Below the pieces are notes generated by a model. That model worked only from the letters and a program-made list of their open reading frames with translations. It searched no databases and was not told the origin of the DNA. Below are positions 14,623 to 15,964 of a DNA stretch of 15,964 nucleotides, piece by piece. The first letter of the stretch is position 1. Every line of letters begins with the position of its first letter. Both the position numbers and the translations under genes were made by a program. This stretch comes from TMED14 sp041192685 (GTDB lineage Bacteria > Bacteroidota > Bacteroidia > Flavobacteriales > Schleiferiaceae), in NCBI GenBank assembly GCA_041192685.1, contig JBEEMM010000020.1, positions 1-15,964 of the forward strand, written 5' to 3'.

Positions 14623-14630
14623 CAAAACTA
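14623..14630 (-). promoter_or_regulatory. -7 box (TAGTTTTG) of the tryptophan dioxygenase gene
   Basis: Reverse strand TAGTTTTG is an exact TAnnTTTG match ending 4 nt before the ATG at 14618, within the 39-bp gap after the kinase gene. No -33 TTG at the usual distance. It suggests that the dioxygenase can be transcribed apart from the two-component system. Confidence 0.5.
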
Positions 14631-14657
14631 AAGGATATGGGCGCTCCGCGCGGTTGC

Positions 14658-15722
14658 CTAGGCCTTCGCAATGGTGAACGAAAACTCCGAACCCTCGTTT
14701 AAGGTAGAAATCACCTTGACCGAATGACCGTGCGCCTCGACAATGTGCTTCACAATGGCTAAGCCAAGGCCGGTACCGGTAATTTTTTTGGTTCGGGTTC
14801 GGCTGCGGTCGGCCCTAAAAAACCGCTCAAAAACGCGCCCGATGTCCTCCTTGGGAATGCCAACTCCGTTGTCTTCGACTAAAACCGTAAACGTCCTGTC
14901 GCCCGAGTCTTCGATGGCAATGCGCAAGAATCCGCCCGCCTCGTCGCGCGAGTACTTAATCGCATTGGAGATCAGGTTCAGCACCACCTGATCCATGCGC
15001 TCCGGGTCGGCAAAAACAGCGCAGTCCGCTTCGGCGTCAAAGTCGCGAACCACGGTAATACCCTGCTGCGCAATACGATCCGACATTTGCTCGAGGGCGT
15101 CTTCAATTTGTTCGGTGAGGCTGTACTCCTCTTTTTGAAGCACTAATCGGTCGGACTCCAGTCGCGCCAGCACGTCCATGTCTTGCACCAGGCGAATCAT
15201 TCGCTCCACATTGCGAGAAGCCTTTTTGAGGTAGTCTTTGCGGATTTTGGGGTCCTTAACTCCGTCGATAAGCGTGAGCAAGTAGCCCTGGATGCTAAAA
15301 ATAGGGGTGCGGAGCTCGTGGGAGAGGTTGGCAATAAATTCACGGCGCACGTCGTCGTACATCCGCAGGTTAGAGAGCTCCGCGGATTTTTTCATCACAT
15401 AAGAGGTTACCTCCATCTCGGCCTTGCCAATCTCTTCGGCATCCGCCAGCAGCGAGGACTGAAACTGATTCTGGTTAGAGATGGTCTTGTAAATATTGAG
15501 CAAGCGAGAATAGAGAAATCGACGCATTAAGTACTCCGCTAAAAAGGCCGTGGCACTGGCGATAAGAATGCTGAGCAGGGTAATTTCAAGGTATGGAACC
15601 TCGATGGACGCAAGGGGCAATTGGGGCTCGTTGAGCTGCAGCGCGGCAAGCATGGCAAACCAAACTACCGGCCCAAGCAGGGCGCCAATAAAAAAAGCTA
15701 TCCGTTCCGGTCGATCGAGCAC
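14658..15722 (-). CDS. PhoR-like sensor histidine kinase
   Basis: 354 residues. Two transmembrane helices (about 8-30 and 45-66) flank a loop of only about a dozen residues, so there is no external sensor domain and any stimulus must come from the membrane or cytoplasm. A linker leads to the dimerisation/phosphoacceptor domain with REFIANLSHELRTP, His135 being the phosphorylation site. The ATPase domain has NLISNAIKYS (N box), EDNGVGIP (G1), FERFFRADRS (F box) and GTGLGLAIVKHIVEAHG (G2), all intact. It starts at GTG 15722, 9 nt after the response-regulator stop, so the two form an operon. Resembles PhoR/KinA-type kinases of Bacteroidota, but a phosphate role is not shown here. Confidence 0.93.
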   Translation of the reverse strand: MLDRPERIAFFIGALLGPVVWFAMLAALQLNEPQLPLASIEVPYLEITLLSILIASATAFLAEYLMRRFLYSRLLNIYKTISNQNQFQSSLLADAEEIGKAEMEVTSYVMKKSAELSNLRMYDDVRREFIANLSHELRTPIFSIQGYLLTLIDGVKDPKIRKDYLKKASRNVERMIRLVQDMDVLARLESDRLVLQKEEYSLTEQIEDALEQMSDRIAQQGITVVRDFDAEADCAVFADPERMDQVVLNLISNAIKYSRDEAGGFLRIAIEDSGDRTFTVLVEDNGVGIPKEDIGRVFERFFRADRSRTRTKKITGTGLGLAIVKHIVEAHGHSVKVISTLNEGSEFSFTIAKA

Positions 15723-15731
15723 GACCCGAAG

Positions 15732-15944
15732 TTACTCTTCAAATTTGTAGCCAACACCCTTAATGGTCTTGATGCAGTCTTGACCGATTTTTTCGCGGAT
15801 TTTACGGATGTGCACGTCTATAGTGCGCCCTCCTACAATGACCTCTGTTCCCCAAACCCTATCCATGATGGAGTCGCGGGACCAAACCTTACCGGGCTTG
15901 CTGGCCAGAAGGTGAAGCAGCTCTGTTAGATATAAACAAACCAA
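15732..15944 (-). CDS. OmpR/PhoB-type response regulator, C-terminal DNA-binding part only
   Basis: Only the last ~64 residues are supported by homology (15732-15923): ELLHLLASKPGKVWSRD, then IMDRVWGTEV, the recognition helix GGRTIDVHIRKIREKIG and the wing TIKGVGYKFEE. This is a classic winged helix of the OmpR/PhoB family. The receiver domain and the first strands of the DNA-binding domain should lie to the right, but upstream of Glu (15921-15923) the reading LYLT does not fit the family, and the frame meets TAA at 15945-15947. The TTG at 15944 would give a 70-residue protein without receiver, unlikely to be the true gene. So the gene is broken or the sequence there is misjoined. It heads the operon with the PhoR-like kinase. 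Confidence 0.75.
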   Translation of the reverse strand: MVCLYLTELLHLLASKPGKVWSRDSIMDRVWGTEVIVGGRTIDVHIRKIREKIGQDCIKTIKGVGYKFEE

Positions 15945-15964
15945 TTAAAATGGCTAGCACCACA
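15924..15964. other. AT-rich sequence of different character after the response-regulator break
   Basis: These 41 bases are about one-third GC, clearly lower than the rest of the window. On the minus strand one frame reads a hydrophobic stretch (VVLAILIGLFISNR) that runs into the regulator sequence out of frame. On the plus strand an ATG at 15950 starts MASTT and could begin another gene at the edge. Neither can be judged from so few bases. It may be an assembly misjoin, a contig-end artefact or the edge of an insertion. Confidence 0.45.

Noticed and set aside
15950..15964. Start of a plus-strand gene (MASTT) at the right edge
   Set aside because: Five codons are too few to support a gene; noted only within the edge-sequence entry.

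Overview
The window looks like core chromosome of a member of the Bacteroidota, most likely Flavobacteriales-like. The evidence is the gene order ftsX–DUF3098–uppP–truB(–queA), a LeuRS with the long Bacteroidota-type insertion, a short TruB without PUA domain, a tryptophan 2,3-dioxygenase of the Bacteroidota type, and TAnnTTTG promoter boxes in place of E. coli-like -10 elements. I see no rRNA, tRNA, CRISPR array, prophage or intact insertion sequence. No stretch over 300 bases lacks a gene.

Layout from left to right. A large secreted protein of unknown function runs off the left edge on the minus strand (1-1393). It diverges from a small exported beta-barrel-like protein (1460-2191) across a 66-bp region that holds a perfect palindrome. 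Next comes queA (minus), then a plus-strand two-helix membrane protein of unknown function (3337-4014), then the minus-strand operon ftsX–DUF3098–uppP–truB, read from 6610 down to 4002. Plus-strand leuS diverges from ftsX. A polytopic membrane protein of unknown function (9501-10382) and a membrane-anchored M23/LytM-type peptidase (10458-11726) follow on the minus strand. Diverging from the peptidase is a plus-strand pair: a COG2908/LpxH-like phosphoesterase and a translationally coupled glycosyltransferase. The minus strand then carries tryptophan 2,3-dioxygenase, a PhoR-like histidine kinase and the C-terminal end of its OmpR/PhoB-type response regulator.

Much of the block concerns the envelope: cell division (FtsX), lipid-carrier recycling (UppP), peptidoglycan cleavage (M23), probable glycolipid or lipid A metabolism (phosphoesterase plus glycosyltransferase), and a two-component system. 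The rest serves tRNA and translation (QueA, TruB, LeuRS) and tryptophan catabolism.

I did not find an undescribed multi-gene system. The points most worth checking are these. Five exact TAnnTTTG boxes lie only 4-6 nt before start codons, implying leaderless or nearly leaderless transcripts. The response regulator stops matching its family abruptly near 15923, where about 40 AT-rich bases of other character begin. A palindrome overlaps a promoter box between divergent genes. The M23 peptidase has Cys in place of the second His of its HxH motif. An opposite-strand gene separates truB from queA.
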